Below are positions 24,041 to 32,665 of a stretch of 39,991 nucleotides of DNA, piece after piece. Position numbers and translations under genes: made by a program. Position 1 is the first letter of the stretch; the number at the start of each line of letters is the position of its first letter. This stretch comes from Actinomycetes bacterium (GTDB lineage Bacteria > Actinomycetota > Thermoleophilia > BMS3ABIN01): positions 1 through 39,991 of the forward strand of contig JAJRWQ010000016.1 of assembly GCA_024276735.1 (NCBI GenBank), in the 5' to 3' direction. The notes beneath the pieces were generated by a model, which was given only the letters and a program-made list of their open reading frames with translations, searched no databases and was not told where the DNA came from.

Positions 24041-26871
24041 AAAAGCCGGTGTTGGTCATAATCGCGGTGACGGCGGCCGTGGCCGCCGCGGGCGGCCTGT
24101 GGGCCGCGGGCGCCGCCGGGGCGGATCCTCCCCGGGCCGCCGCCAAGGCGGCGGGGGGAATCGAGCAGATACCGGCAGGGGCCGCCACGGCAGCGAAGCA
24201 GTCGCCGGCGGCGAAGGATGCGAAGCTGAACCCGAGCCTGGAAGCGCTGGCGGCGGCAGCGGGCAGGGGAGACGCCGCCGCCGCGGCGTTCGCGGGAGAG
24301 CACGGAATGGATCTCGCCGGCGGCCGGGTGCGGGTGATCATCGATGCGGCCGGCGACACCGGCGCCGCGTCCGCGGCCGCGGCGGCGGCCGGCGGCACGG
24401 TGGAGGCGGTTCACGGCAACATGGTGCAGGCGCGGGTGCCCACGGGCTCGCTGGCGAAGCTGGCCGGCTCGCCCGCTGTCTCCCGGTTGCGTCCGCCCGC
24501 GAAGGCGATTCCCGCCGTGGTGAGCGAGGGGGTGGCCGACACCGGCGCCGATGCCTGGCAGGCGGTTCCCCAAGCGGGCGCCGGCATCAGGGTGGCGGTG
24601 CTCGACGGCGGCTTCCAGGGTTACCAGTCGCTGGTCGCCACCGGCGAATTGCCCGCCAACGTCACCGCCGTCTCCTTCCGGGCCGACGGTGACATCACCG
24701 GCGGCGGCCAGGCCCACGGCACCGCCTGCGCGGAGATCGTCCACGACATGGCGCCCGAGTCGCGGCTCTACCTGCTGAACTTCGAGACCGAGGTGGAGCT
24801 GGGCAACGCCATCGACTACCTGGTGAGCGAAGGCGTGGACGTGGTCTCCGCCTCGTGGACCTGGCCCGCGGATTTTCCCGGTGACGGCACCGGTGACATC
24901 AATGACATGGTTTCGAGCGCCGCCGCCGCCGGGGTGCTCTGGGTGAACGCCGCCGGCAACGCGGCGCAGAACCACTGGAGCGGCAGCTTCAGCGACGCCG
25001 ACAGCGACGGCTGGAACGAGTTCTCGGGGAGCGACGAGGGCAACGGCTTCTACGTCGCCGGCGGCAACGATATCTACGTCTTCCTTGCCTGGAACGACTG
25101 GCCGTTGTCCGACCAGGATTACGACCTCTACCTCTTCCGGAACAGTGACCCGGTGAACCCGGTGGCCTGGTCCACCGGTCCCCAGAACGGTAGCCAAAAG
25201 CCTTCCGAGTCCCTCTACTACCACGTGCCGCCGGGTGGCGACGATACCTACTACGTGGCGATCAAGAACGAGGGCGCCGCCGGCGACGCCAGCTTCGAGC
25301 TGTTTGCCTACTACCAGCCGCTGGAGTACCAGACCGCCGCCGGCAGCATCGCCGGGCAGCCGGCGGACAACGCCGACGTGCTCACGGTGGGAGCCGTGAA
25401 CGTGGGCACCGGGAACCTTGCCTACTACAGCTCCCAGGGGCCCACGCTCGACGGCAGGACCAAGCCCGACATCGCCGCGCCCACCGGGGTCTCCACCGTC
25501 ACTTACGGGAACATGGGCTTTGCCGGCACCTCGGCCTCCACGCCCCACGTCGCCGGCGCCGCGGCGCTGGTGGAGGGCGCCCATCCCGACTATTCCTGGT
25601 CCACTGCCCGCGCCTTCCTGGAGAACGGCGCCGTGGACCTGGGCGACCCCGGCAAGGACAACCTCTACGGCAGCGGCAAGCTGGCCATGGGGACGGCGCC
25701 GCCGGCGGGGAGCTCGCTGCTCTTCGGCTGGTACGACGAGGTGACCCCGGGAATGCGCGACTGGGTGCTCCTGGCGAACGTATCCGCCGCCGCCGACATC
25801 GGCCAGCTGCGGCTGGGAGGCTCCCTGGAGGACGCGTGGCGACTGCCGGTGCTAGCCGGGGAGACACCGGAGCTGCCGGGGACGATAGGCGGCCCCGTGG
25901 AGGTGCGCGCGTCCGGGAGCACGCCGCTCCTGGCCAGCCAGCGCGTCGTCTACAACGGGGCCTTCACCGAGCTGCCGGCGGTGCCCCGGGACCGGCTGGA
26001 CTCGGCTTATTACTTCACCTGGTACGACCAGGCGACCGCGGGCATGCAGGACTGGATCCTGGTGGCCAACGAGGATACGCAGGCGGCCACGGTGGAGATC
26101 TACATCGGCGATCTCTCCACGCCGCGGGGCACGTACGCGCTGGCGCCCGGCGAGGTGATCGCGCCCACCTTCCCCGGCGTGCAGGCGGGCCCGGTGTACG
26201 TGCGCTCCACCGGCGGGCAGCTGCTGCTGGTGAGCCAGCGGGTGCTGTACCAGGGTTTCTTCAGCGAGGTGACCGGGATGCCCGCCGGCTCCCTGGTGAG
26301 CGAGTACCGTTTCAACTGGTACGACAGCCAGAGCCCCGGGTACCGGACCTGGATCCTCGCCGCCAACCCCGGGACCAGCGCCGCGGACGTGGAGATAACC
26401 ATCGCCGGCGGCCCCGCCCGCCACCTGCAGGTGGATCCCGGCAGCGTGGGCGTGGTGCTCTACCAGGGCGAGATGGGCGGGCCGGTGACGGTGAAGTCCT
26501 CCGGCGGCAACCTGGTGGTGAGCGAGCGGACGCTGGCGGGCGATTCCTTCGAGGAACTCCAGGGGGCGGACCCGGCTGCGCTGGCGTCTTCCGCCTGGTT
26601 CAGCTGGTACGATTTCTCCACCCCGGGGATGGTCACCTGGCTGCTGGTGTCCAACCAGGGTACCGCCGGCACCGACGTCAGCGTCTACTCGGGGGGACAG
26701 CAGGTGGGCGGCTCTTTCACGCTGGCCCCGGGAGAGGTGGCGGCGCGCACCTACGCGGGGGTGATCGGCGGCCCGCTGAAGGTGGTCTCCACCGGCCAGC
26801 CGCTGCTGGCCAGCGAACGCACCGTCTACGGCATCTCCTTCAACGAGATCGACGGCACGGTGATACCCTAG
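24037..26871 (+). CDS. Secreted subtilisin-like serine protease with four C-terminal repeats
   Basis: A 944-residue S8 family protease. An N-terminal signal (MKKPVLVIIAVTAAVAAAGG) is followed by an Ala-rich prodomain to ~175. The catalytic triad is D190 (VAVLDGGFQGY), H227 (GQAHGTACAEIV) and S499 (FAGTSASTPHVAGAA), with the oxyanion asparagine in NAAGNAAQNHW. An insert of ~110 residues between Asn and Ser (SDQDYDLYLFRN) resembles a pre-peptidase or jelly-roll domain. The C-terminus has four repeats of ~95 residues, each starting like FGWYDEVTPGMRDWVLLAN and ending near LLASQR or VVSER. These are probably beta-sandwiches for wall or glycan binding. The family is certain; the substrate is unknown. 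Confidence 0.95.
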   Translation: MKKPVLVIIAVTAAVAAAGGLWAAGAAGADPPRAAAKAAGGIEQIPAGAATAAKQSPAAKDAKLNPSLEALAAAAGRGDAAAAAFAGEHGMDLAGGRVRVIIDAAGDTGAASAAAAAAGGTVEAVHGNMVQARVPTGSLAKLAGSPAVSRLRPPAKAIPAVVSEGVADTGADAWQAVPQAGAGIRVAVLDGGFQGYQSLVATGELPANVTAVSFRADGDITGGGQAHGTACAEIVHDMAPESRLYLLNFETEVELGNAIDYLVSEGVDVVSASWTWPADFPGDGTGDINDMVSSAAAAGVLWVNAAGNAAQNHWSGSFSDADSDGWNEFSGSDEGNGFYVAGGNDIYVFLAWNDWPLSDQDYDLYLFRNSDPVNPVAWSTGPQNGSQKPSESLYYHVPPGGDDTYYVAIKNEGAAGDASFELFAYYQPLEYQTAAGSIAGQPADNADVLTVGAVNVGTGNLAYYSSQGPTLDGRTKPDIAAPTGVSTVTYGNMGFAGTSASTPHVAGAAALVEGAHPDYSWSTARAFLENGAVDLGDPGKDNLYGSGKLAMGTAPPAGSSLLFGWYDEVTPGMRDWVLLANVSAAADIGQLRLGGSLEDAWRLPVLAGETPELPGTIGGPVEVRASGSTPLLASQRVVYNGAFTELPAVPRDRLDSAYYFTWYDQATAGMQDWILVANEDTQAATVEIYIGDLSTPRGTYALAPGEVIAPTFPGVQAGPVYVRSTGGQLLLVSQRVLYQGFFSEVTGMPAGSLVSEYRFNWYDSQSPGYRTWILAANPGTSAADVEITIAGGPARHLQVDPGSVGVVLYQGEMGGPVTVKSSGGNLVVSERTLAGDSFEELQGADPAALASSAWFSWYDFSTPGMVTWLLVSNQGTAGTDVSVYSGGQQVGGSFTLAPGEVAARTYAGVIGGPLKVVSTGQPLLASERTVYGISFNEIDGTVIP
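25725..26868 (+). repeat. Four WYD repeats in the subtilase C-terminus
   Basis: Four protein repeats of about 95 residues begin FGWYDEVTPGM, FTWYDQATAGM, FNWYDSQSPGY and FSWYDFSTPGM, each followed by W.L.AN and later by GPV.V.S.G..LL.S.R. I do not recognise a named family. Divergence at the DNA level suggests that the duplication is old. Confidence 0.8.
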
Positions 26872-26880
26872 GCCGCGGGC

Positions 26881-26904
26881 GCCGGCGCTGCTAGAGCAGC
26901 CGGC
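26881..26904. terminator. Hairpin between convergent subtilase and GT2 genes
   Basis: GCCG-GC-GCTGC, loop TAGA, GCAGC-CGGC forms a 9-bp stem with a 2-nt bulge and contains the stop codon of the minus-strand GT2 gene. No U tract. Possible shared terminator. Confidence 0.35.
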
Positions 26905-27937
26905 GGGCCAGCCGCCAGTAGGCGTGGGAAACCGGGTTGGCCAGGCGCGCCAGCGGGGATTCCCGGAAGCCGGGAAACTCCATGCGGTCGGTCCAGTTCG
27001 CGGCGATGCTGCGGTCGGGAACGCGGCGTGTCGCCTGCACGCGCCGGCGCTTGGCGGCGATGCGGCGGCGCTGGCGCCAGAGGTCGCGGTAGCCGGCCAG
27101 CTTGCGCGGCCCCCAGCCGCTGGCGAAGGCATATCCCACCATGGCCAGCTCGGCGCCCAGGAAGGCGGGCGCCAGCACCACCAGGCTGCGGGGGGCGTAG
27201 TTCTTGATGCTCACCAGCAGGCGGTTTCGTTCCAGGTAGTAGAACTTCTCGCGGTTGCGGTCGAAGTGGTAGTGGTGGTGGATGCGCGAACGCGGCGCCA
27301 GCACCACCCGCCAGCCGGCCAGCCGCGCCCGCCAGCTGAGGTCCAGGTCCTCCTGGTAGAGGAAGAGGTCTTCGTCCATCAGCCCCACCTCTTCCAGCAT
27401 GCGCCGGCGGGCGAGCACGGCGGTGCCGCTGGCGAAGGGGATTTCCCGCACCCCTCCCGGGACGCCGCGGTCTTCCTCCAGGTAGCGGCCGCAGTAACCG
27501 AAGGCGAGGTAATGGGACTCGTTGCCGGCGGTGTTGATGACGTTGGGGCGGCTTGCCAGCAGGATCAGTGACTGGCAGAGGCCGATGCACGGGTCGGTGT
27601 CGGCGGCCGCCACCAGCTCCTCCAGCCAGTCCGGCTCCGCCCGGGTGTCGCTGTTCACGAGCACCAGGTACTCGGCGCCCTGCTCCAGCCCGCGGCGCAG
27701 GCCGGTGTTGCAGCCGCCGGCGAAACCGGTGTTGACAGGGTTGCGCACCAGGTCCACCTGGGGGAAGCGCCGCTCCACCATCTCCGCGGAACCGTCGCTG
27801 GAGGCGTTGTCCACCACGATCACCCGACGGTCGCGGTAGCCCTGCGCCAGCAGCGACGACAGGCACTCTTCCAGGTAGCGGGCGCCGTTGTAGTTGGGCA
27901 CGATGACGGCTACGCGCGGCGTGGTCCCGATGCTCAT
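26891..27937 (-). CDS. Glycosyltransferase family 2
   Basis: A 348-residue GT-A enzyme. The ATG at 27937 is preceded by AGAGGAG, so the longer open frame upstream is rejected. Motifs are VAVIVPNYNGARYLEECLSS, VIVVDNASSDGS, the donor site LVLVNSDTRAEP and FLYQEDLDLSWRARLAGW. A C-terminal region with a hydrophobic stretch (LVVLAPAFLGAELAMVGYAF) may contact the membrane, followed by a basic tail. It is the last gene of a five-gene minus-strand operon. The acceptor is probably a lipid-linked glycan. Confidence 0.92.
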   Translation of the reverse strand: MSIGTTPRVAVIVPNYNGARYLEECLSSLLAQGYRDRRVIVVDNASSDGSAEMVERRFPQVDLVRNPVNTGFAGGCNTGLRRGLEQGAEYLVLVNSDTRAEPDWLEELVAAADTDPCIGLCQSLILLASRPNVINTAGNESHYLAFGYCGRYLEEDRGVPGGVREIPFASGTAVLARRRMLEEVGLMDEDLFLYQEDLDLSWRARLAGWRVVLAPRSRIHHHYHFDRNREKFYYLERNRLLVSIKNYAPRSLVVLAPAFLGAELAMVGYAFASGWGPRKLAGYRDLWRQRRRIAAKRRRVQATRRVPDRSIAANWTDRMEFPGFRESPLARLANPVSHAYWRLARRLL

Positions 27938-27948
27938 CGCTACTCCTC

Positions 27949-28668
27949 TCAGCGCCGTGGTGACGCCACCAGCAGCACGTCTCTTTGCAGGTACATCCAG
28001 CCGCGGTAGAGGAGATCCCGGCGCCCGCGGTCGCGGGTGGCGGCCAGGGCGCCGCGCAGGAAGAGGGGGCGGGAGGCCACCCGGGCGAGCATGCGGCCGG
28101 CGCCGGTATAGTGGCCGTGCAGGTGGTGGGCGGCGATCACTTCCAGCCCGGCGTCGGTCATCGCCTGGGCCACCCGCCGTTCCGTGGTGGGATAGCAATG
28201 GGTATAGTCACAGTTCCAGAACTCGCTGCCGAGGGCGGCGGCGTCGGGGAACAGGGCCGCCACCACGCCGTCTTCGCTGATGACGGCGGCGCACTGCTCC
28301 AGCAGCTGGTGTACCTCGCGGCTGCTGGGAAGGTGTTCCAGCAGGTGGGCGCTGTAAACCAGCCCGTAGCCGTTCCCCAGCTCCTCCGGCAGCGGCGGCA
28401 CCAGGGCGGCGGTGACCTCCAGCCCCCGGGAACGAAGCCGTGAACACTGCTCCTCGCTGGCCTCCACTCCCCGGTAGGCGTGGCCGCGTTCGCGGCAGAG
28501 CCGGGCGAAGAAGCCCTTGCCCACGCCCAGTTCCAGCACCGCCGCCCCGGGCGGCAGGTGCGGCTGGAGGTACGAGTACACCAGCTCGTTCTTGGCGCGG
28601 ATGCGCTCGGTGCTGCCCTCGATCTCGTTGCCCTCGAAGTAATAGCTGTAGTAGTTCTTCCGGCTCAT
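27949..28668 (-). CDS. SAM-dependent class I methyltransferase
   Basis: A 239-residue enzyme from the ATG at 28668, chosen for the GGGAG five bases upstream. The SAM-binding motif I is AVLELGVGKGFFARL and the end of strand 2 gives YRGVEASEEQC. LVYSAHLLEHLPSSREV marks motif III of the UbiE/type-11 class. The cluster context (two GT2 genes on either side) suggests methylation of a sugar or glycan terminus. Wzt proteins with a C-terminal domain, like the one in this window, can recognise such caps, so this could be the capping enzyme; that link is inference. Confidence 0.88.
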   Translation of the reverse strand: MSRKNYYSYYFEGNEIEGSTERIRAKNELVYSYLQPHLPPGAAVLELGVGKGFFARLCRERGHAYRGVEASEEQCSRLRSRGLEVTAALVPPLPEELGNGYGLVYSAHLLEHLPSSREVHQLLEQCAAVISEDGVVAALFPDAAALGSEFWNCDYTHCYPTTERRVAQAMTDAGLEVIAAHHLHGHYTGAGRMLARVASRPLFLRGALAATRDRGRRDLLYRGWMYLQRDVLLVASPRR

Positions 28669-28708
28669 TCCCACTCCCGTGACGTCAGCCCGCCCGCGGG
28701 CCCGGCGC

Positions 28709-29419
28709 TCATGGCTGCGGCGCCCGGCGGCGCGAGTAGCCCACCAGCAGCGCCAGCAGCACCTTTACCATGTAGTAGGCGGAGCGAAAGAGGTTGATGG
28801 AAGAGCGGCCGCCGCTGCGGGTGCGCATCTCCACCGGCACCTCGCGCACCGCCAGGCGCGCCAGGTGCACCTGCAGCAGCGCTTCCACCTCGGGATAGTC
28901 GCGGGGATAGTCGCGGGCGAAGATCTCGATCAGCTGCCGGTCGATGGCGCGAAAGCCGGAGGTGGCGTCGGTGAACTTCTGGCCCAGCATCAGCGACAGC
29001 ACCCGGGAGAAGAGCGCCGTGCCCGCCTTGCGGGAGAGCGCTCCCCGGTAGTTGCCCTGCTCCCGGTAGCGGGAGCCTACCGCCATGTTGCATTCCCCCG
29101 CCAGCAGCGGCTCCAGCAGCGCCGGGATGAAGGCGGCGTCGTGCTGGCCGTCGCCGTCGACCTGGATGGCGACGTCGTAGCCGCCGCGGGCGGCGAAGAT
29201 GAAGCCGGTCTGCATGGCGCTGCCGATGCCCAGGTTGAAGGGCAGCTGCAACAGCTCCACGCCGGCTTCCAGGGCGATGGCGGCGGTATCGTCGGTGGAG
29301 CCGTCGTCCACCACCACGATGTCGGCATCGCAGTGCCGGCGGACGTCCGCCACCACCGCGGCCAAACTGTGGGCCTCGTTGTGCGCCGGGATGATCACCA
29401 GGATCCTAGGGGTGCCCAC
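28709..29419 (-). CDS. DPM/DPG-type polyprenyl-phosphate glycosyltransferase (GT2)
   Basis: A 236-residue GT2. Start GTG at 29419 is preceded by GGGAGGG and overlaps the previous gene by 14 bp. Motifs are RILVIIPAHNEAHSLAAVV, DIVVVDDGSTDDT, NLGIGSAMQTGF, the catalytic site VAIQVDGDGQHD and DATSGFRAIDRQLI. These match dolichol-phosphate mannose or undecaprenyl-phosphate sugar synthases. There is no long C-terminal membrane domain, only a moderately hydrophobic end. It would load a sugar on a polyprenyl phosphate for use outside by GT-C enzymes, fitting the neighbouring membrane proteins. Confidence 0.93.
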   Translation of the reverse strand: MGTPRILVIIPAHNEAHSLAAVVADVRRHCDADIVVVDDGSTDDTAAIALEAGVELLQLPFNLGIGSAMQTGFIFAARGGYDVAIQVDGDGQHDAAFIPALLEPLLAGECNMAVGSRYREQGNYRGALSRKAGTALFSRVLSLMLGQKFTDATSGFRAIDRQLIEIFARDYPRDYPEVEALLQVHLARLAVREVPVEMRTRSGGRSSINLFRSAYYMVKVLLALLVGYSRRRAPQP

Positions 29420-30440
29420 GCTCGCCCTCCCCTGCGGCCGAAGGGTCGCCGCCGGGCATCGGCGCCGCCCCCTCCAGCATGTAGAAGACACCGCCGGCGA
29501 GGCTGACCACCGTCATCACCAGCAGGCTGAGGATGGACATGGAGAACGCCGCCGCCGCCGGCACGCCCACGCGGCTGAAGAGCAGCACCCAGGCGCCCTC
29601 GCGCACGCCGAGGCCGTTGAGGGAGACGGGGATCATGCTCACTGCCAGTACCACGGGGATGAAGATGAAGTAGTAAACGGGGGCCGTCTCGATGCCCAGC
29701 GACAGCGCCAGCACCCACACGGTGACGATCTGCAGCCCCTGGTATGCCAGCGAGACCAGCAGCAGCGCCGCCAGCATGCGCTTGTGATCACGGAAGGAAT
29801 GTAGCGAATAGTAGAAGCTCTTCAGGTGCCTGCGGGTGCCGAAGGGATCGAAGTGCGCCGGCAACAGCCTGCCCAGCCGGCGCGCCACCCGGTCGTTCGC
29901 CGCCACCAGCACCAGCAGCAGGAAGCAGCCGATCATCGCCGGCACCACGATCGCCACCGTGGTTCCCAGCAGCCGCAGCTCCAGCAGCGCCGGCGGCAGG
30001 GCGATCAGCAGCAGGGCGAAGATGGAGCCGGCCCGGTCCAGCGCCACCGAGCCGGCGGCATCGGCGCCGTGGCCGGTCTCCCGCGCCAGCTTGAAAGCCT
30101 TGATCACGTCGCCGCCGAAGTTGGTGGGCAGGAAGTTGTTGAAGAAGAGGCCGATGTAGAAGATCCTGGTCAGGCGGAAGAACGAGACCCGGTCTCCCTG
30201 GGCGTCGATGACCAGGCGCCACTTGTAGATGCTCACCAGGTTCGCCACCAGGAATACCAGGGTGCCCAGGAGCAGCAGCCCCGGCCGCACGTGGGCCAGG
30301 GTGGAGGCCAGCTGGCCGCGGTCCAGGCGCGAGAGCAGCACCGCCAGCAGCAGGAAGCTGACGGCGAAGCGGAACGCCCGCGAGCCGAGCAGCCGCGAGA
30401 GGCGTCCCCGGTGGCCGTCGCCTTCAGCTGGCGCCATCAT
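29406..30440 (-). CDS. LPG-synthase-type (UPF0104) integral membrane protein, putative flippase
   Basis: A 344-residue protein with about eight hydrophobic segments. It has the family marks IYKWRLVIDAQG, IGLFFNNFLPTNFGGDVIKA and SMIPVSLNGLGVREGAW of the lysylphosphatidylglycerol-synthase transmembrane family. Related proteins occur in glycan clusters next to DPM-type transferases and are thought to move lipid-linked substrates across the membrane. There is no soluble aminoacyl-transfer domain, so lysyl-PG synthesis is not expected. It overlaps the DUF2304 gene by 17 bp and the GT2 gene by 14 bp. Confidence 0.9.
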   Translation of the reverse strand: MMAPAEGDGHRGRLSRLLGSRAFRFAVSFLLLAVLLSRLDRGQLASTLAHVRPGLLLLGTLVFLVANLVSIYKWRLVIDAQGDRVSFFRLTRIFYIGLFFNNFLPTNFGGDVIKAFKLARETGHGADAAGSVALDRAGSIFALLLIALPPALLELRLLGTTVAIVVPAMIGCFLLLVLVAANDRVARRLGRLLPAHFDPFGTRRHLKSFYYSLHSFRDHKRMLAALLLVSLAYQGLQIVTVWVLALSLGIETAPVYYFIFIPVVLAVSMIPVSLNGLGVREGAWVLLFSRVGVPAAAAFSMSILSLLVMTVVSLAGGVFYMLEGAAPMPGGDPSAAGEGERGHP

Positions 30441-30810
30441 CGGCGTCGCCCTCCCGGCGAGCGACCTGCTGCCGGCACTTGCGCAGCTCGTGCTCGGTGA
30501 GCGCCAGCCGCTGGGCCAGCATCTTGCTCTGGTCCGTGAGCCGGGACACCAGCAGCGAGAAATGAAGCGCCATGGCGAACAGGAAGGCCAGCGCCATCAG
30601 GAAGAGGGCGTTGGAGGGCAGGGCGATTCCCAGCAGCGAGGCCAGCCACTCCAGCAGCGGGCTCCAGGCGGCGAGGGCGACGATGACGGCGATGGTGGCG
30701 AACCACAGCAGCGAGTACTGTGCCTTGAGTTTCTTCTTGCGGATCAGCTGCAGGAGGGCCAGTATCATCAGCGCGGCGAAGACCAGGGCGATGATCTGGA
30801 TGCGGCTCAT
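30424..30810 (-). CDS. DUF2304-like small membrane protein
   Basis: A 128-residue protein with about three membrane spans (~4-22, ~33-50, ~65-90) and a charged C-terminal coiled region (TEHELRKCRQQVARRE). The motif LQLIRKKKLKAQYSLLWFA between the first spans is typical of DUF2304, a family commonly encoded next to GT2 enzymes in polysaccharide clusters. The ATG at 30810 is preceded by GGGAGGAG. It is the first gene of the minus-strand operon. No biochemical role is known to me; it may be a GT2 partner. Confidence 0.85.
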   Translation of the reverse strand: MSRIQIIALVFAALMILALLQLIRKKKLKAQYSLLWFATIAVIVALAAWSPLLEWLASLLGIALPSNALFLMALAFLFAMALHFSLLVSRLTDQSKMLAQRLALTEHELRKCRQQVARREGDADDGAS

Positions 30811-30907
30811 CGTGTCTCCTCCCGTGGTGTAGTGGACGCCTCAGATTTCGCCGCCGGGCTCCCGCCACCTCCAGCAGGTGTTAGTAAGCCGCGGCAAAAT
30901 GTGAGAG

Positions 30908-30913
30908 TATATT
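30908..30913 (+). promoter_or_regulatory. Candidate -10 box of the UDP-sugar decarboxylase gene
   Basis: TATATT in an AT-rich pocket of the divergent gap. It would give a leader of about 65 nt ahead of the TTG start at 30986. Confidence 0.4.
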
Positions 30914-30985
30914 TTACAGCAAGGCAGGGGGGCCGTGGAAACGCCGCGGCGCCGCCGGCGCCTGCAACCGGGAGAGGAGGAACTC

Positions 30986-31957
30986 TTGACGGCAGAGCGG
31001 CCAAAGGTTTCAGTGGTGACGGGTGCGGCCGGCTTCATCGGCTCCCACCTGTGTGATTACCTGCTGGGGAAGGGACACCGGGTCATCGGCCTGGACAACC
31101 TCAACACCGGTACCCTGAGGAACCTGGAGCACATCGACAGCCCCGGCTTCGAGTACCGGAACGTGGACATCACCGAGTTCATCGACATCCCCGGCGAGGT
31201 GGATTTCGTCTTTCACCTGGCGAGCCCGGCGAGCCCCATCGACTACCTGCAGATGGCGCTGCACACGCTGAAGGTGGGTGCCGTGGGCACCCGCAACGCC
31301 ATCGGCCTCGCCAAGTGGAAGCGGGCGCGCTTCCTGCTCACCTCCACCTCCGAGGTCTACGGCGACCCGGAGGTGCACCCCCAGAAGGAAGATTACTGGG
31401 GCCACGTCAATCCCATCGGGCCCCGCAGCGTCTACGACGAGGCCAAGCGGTACGCCGAGACCACCACCATGGCCTACCGGCGCGAGCAGGGCGTAGACAC
31501 CCGCATCGTGCGCATTTTCAATACCTACGGGCCGCGCATGCGCCCCTACGACGGCCGCGCAGTGCCCACCTTCATCCGCCAGGCGCTGGGCGACAAGCAC
31601 CTCACCGTGTTCGGCGACGGCAGCCAGACGCGCAGTTTCTGCTACGTCTCCGACCTGGTGGAGGGCATCTACCGGGTGATGATGAGCGACTACTTCCTGC
31701 CCATCAACCTGGGCAACCCGGCGGAATACACCATCAAGCAGCTGGCGGAGATGATCATCGAGCTCACCGGCAGCAAGAGCGAGATCGTCTACCAGGCGCT
31801 GCCCACCGACGACCCCAAGCGGCGCCGCCCCGACATCTCGCTGGCCAAGGAGATCATCGACTGGGAGCCGCGGGTGCCGGTGGAGGAAGGGTTGAAGCAG
31901 ACCATCGACTGGTTCCGCCGCTTTCTCGCCGAGGAGAAGCTTTCGCCGTCCAAGTGA
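30986..31957 (+). CDS. UDP-glucuronate decarboxylase-like SDR enzyme
   Basis: A 323-residue extended short-chain dehydrogenase. The TTG start is chosen because GGAGAGGAGG lies five bases before it; the frame is open 17 codons further upstream but that part is Arg-rich and unlikely. Motifs are the NAD-binding [24 protein letters not shown], the catalytic [20 protein letters not shown] (YxxxK), FNTYGPRM, and [13 protein letters not shown]. These closely follow UDP-xylose synthase (Uxs), which converts UDP-glucuronate to UDP-xylose. dTDP-glucose dehydratase lacks some of them. It would supply a pentose donor to the neighbouring glycosyltransferases. Confidence 0.92.
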   Translation: MTAERPKVSVVTGAAGFIGSHLCDYLLGKGHRVIGLDNLNTGTLRNLEHIDSPGFEYRNVDITEFIDIPGEVDFVFHLASPASPIDYLQMALHTLKVGAVGTRNAIGLAKWKRARFLLTSTSEVYGDPEVHPQKEDYWGHVNPIGPRSVYDEAKRYAETTTMAYRREQGVDTRIVRIFNTYGPRMRPYDGRAVPTFIRQALGDKHLTVFGDGSQTRSFCYVSDLVEGIYRVMMSDYFLPINLGNPAEYTIKQLAEMIIELTGSKSEIVYQALPTDDPKRRRPDISLAKEIIDWEPRVPVEEGLKQTIDWFRRFLAEEKLSPSK

Positions 31958-31981
31958 GCCCGGTTCCGGCCGCGGCGTAAC

Positions 31982-32032
31982 GTCCCTGCCTGCCGGCTCC
32001 CGCCCGGCAGCTGCCACCGCGGGACTTTTTTT
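31982..32032 (+). terminator. Rho-independent terminator after the decarboxylase gene
   Basis: GTCCC (31982-31986) pairs with GGGAC (32021-32025), enclosing a second stem CTGCCGG (31990-31996) with CCGGCAG (32004-32010). A run of seven T follows directly. This is the clearest U-tract terminator in the window. Confidence 0.65.
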
Positions 32033-32033
32033 G

Positions 32034-32039
32034 TAAAAT
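32034..32039 (+). promoter_or_regulatory. Candidate -10 box of tRNA-Gly
   Basis: TAAAAT about 25 nt before the mature tRNA 5' end. The -35 region partly coincides with the preceding terminator and is not recognisable. Confidence 0.35.
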
Positions 32040-32064
32040 TGGTGCCGACCGGTCTTCTGCACGG

Positions 32065-32140
32065 GCGGATGTAGCGTAGTTGGTAACGCGTCGGCTTCCC
32101 AAGCCGAAGATCGCGGGTTCGAGTCCCGTCATCCGCTCCA
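32065..32140 (+). tRNA. tRNA-Gly (anticodon CCC)
   Basis: A 76-nt tRNA. The acceptor stem GCGGATG pairs perfectly with CATCCGC, followed by T and an encoded CCA. The anticodon stem TCGGC/GCCGA encloses TTCCCAA, giving CCC, which reads GGG. The T arm has the GGTTCGAGTCC pattern. It is the only RNA gene seen, and a lower-GC, decayed element follows it, as is common at tRNA integration sites. Confidence 0.95.
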
Positions 32141-32186
32141 ATAAACTCCTACTGATAGTGGGATTTCTAGCAGCTTTACTTCCCCT

Positions 32187-32210
32187 GAGAAAAAAGGCCT
32201 TTTCTCTTTC
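32187..32210. terminator. A/T-flanked hairpin after tRNA-Gly
   Basis: GAGAAAAAAGGCCTTTTCTC around the palindrome AAAAGGCCTTTT, followed by TTTC. It is a plausible factor-independent terminator for the tRNA transcript and could work in both directions. Confidence 0.5.
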
Positions 32211-32254
32211 ACAACATAATTCACAACATGCAAGGCCAAAATCAGGGGGTTTTC

Positions 32255-32434
32255 ATGAGGATTCCGAAGGAAGTAAAGACTGCTATCGAGGGCTGGCCGG
32301 GGCGCTGGAGAGCGCTGAGGATCACCGAGGCGGGGTTACAGGTCAGGTATTACCGGAAGGGGGAGGCCGTTGCCGTTCACACCAGAAGCGGACCCGGCGA
32401 TTACTACTACTTGTGGGACGTTACCAGGCAGTAG
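32255..32434 (+). CDS. N-terminal part of a degenerate SWIM-like protein
   Basis: A 59-residue ORF starting MRIPKEVKTAIEGWPGRWRA; the ATG at 32255 has AGGGGG five bases upstream, whereas the in-frame ATG at 32228 has none. It ends at TAG in DVTRQ-stop. The frame continues without interruption into a segment reading TWKRAGELWKHALAV. Aligned with the SWIM zinc-finger pattern (CxC...CKHxLAV), the TAG falls at the first cysteine, Leu at the second and Trp at the third; only the final His remains. I read this as the front of a SWIM-like protein whose zinc ligands are lost. Base composition is lower in GC than the flanks. Confidence 0.5.
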   Translation: MRIPKEVKTAIEGWPGRWRALRITEAGLQVRYYRKGEAVAVHTRSGPGDYYYLWDVTRQ

Positions 32435-32665
32435 CGGCTGAAGACGTGGAAGAGGGCGGGAGAGTTATGGAAGCACGCCCTGGCGGTCATCGATCGCGGG
32501 CCGGACCGGTTCGGGCTGGTGCGCTTAAGCGACTAGCATAGCAGCCGGGGCGGACAGAAGGCCTCGAGGCGCTACCAGGGTCGCAGGAGAGAGGCAGGCA
32601 TCGGCGTCAATGAATCCTGGAAGAAAAACGAAGAGGCGTTAGGCTGGTTCAACCTCTTAACGTGT

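Noticed and set aside
32080-32541. 153-codon frame starting inside tRNA-Gly
   Set aside because: Begins within the tRNA and lies in a different frame from the coding-like SWIM segment.
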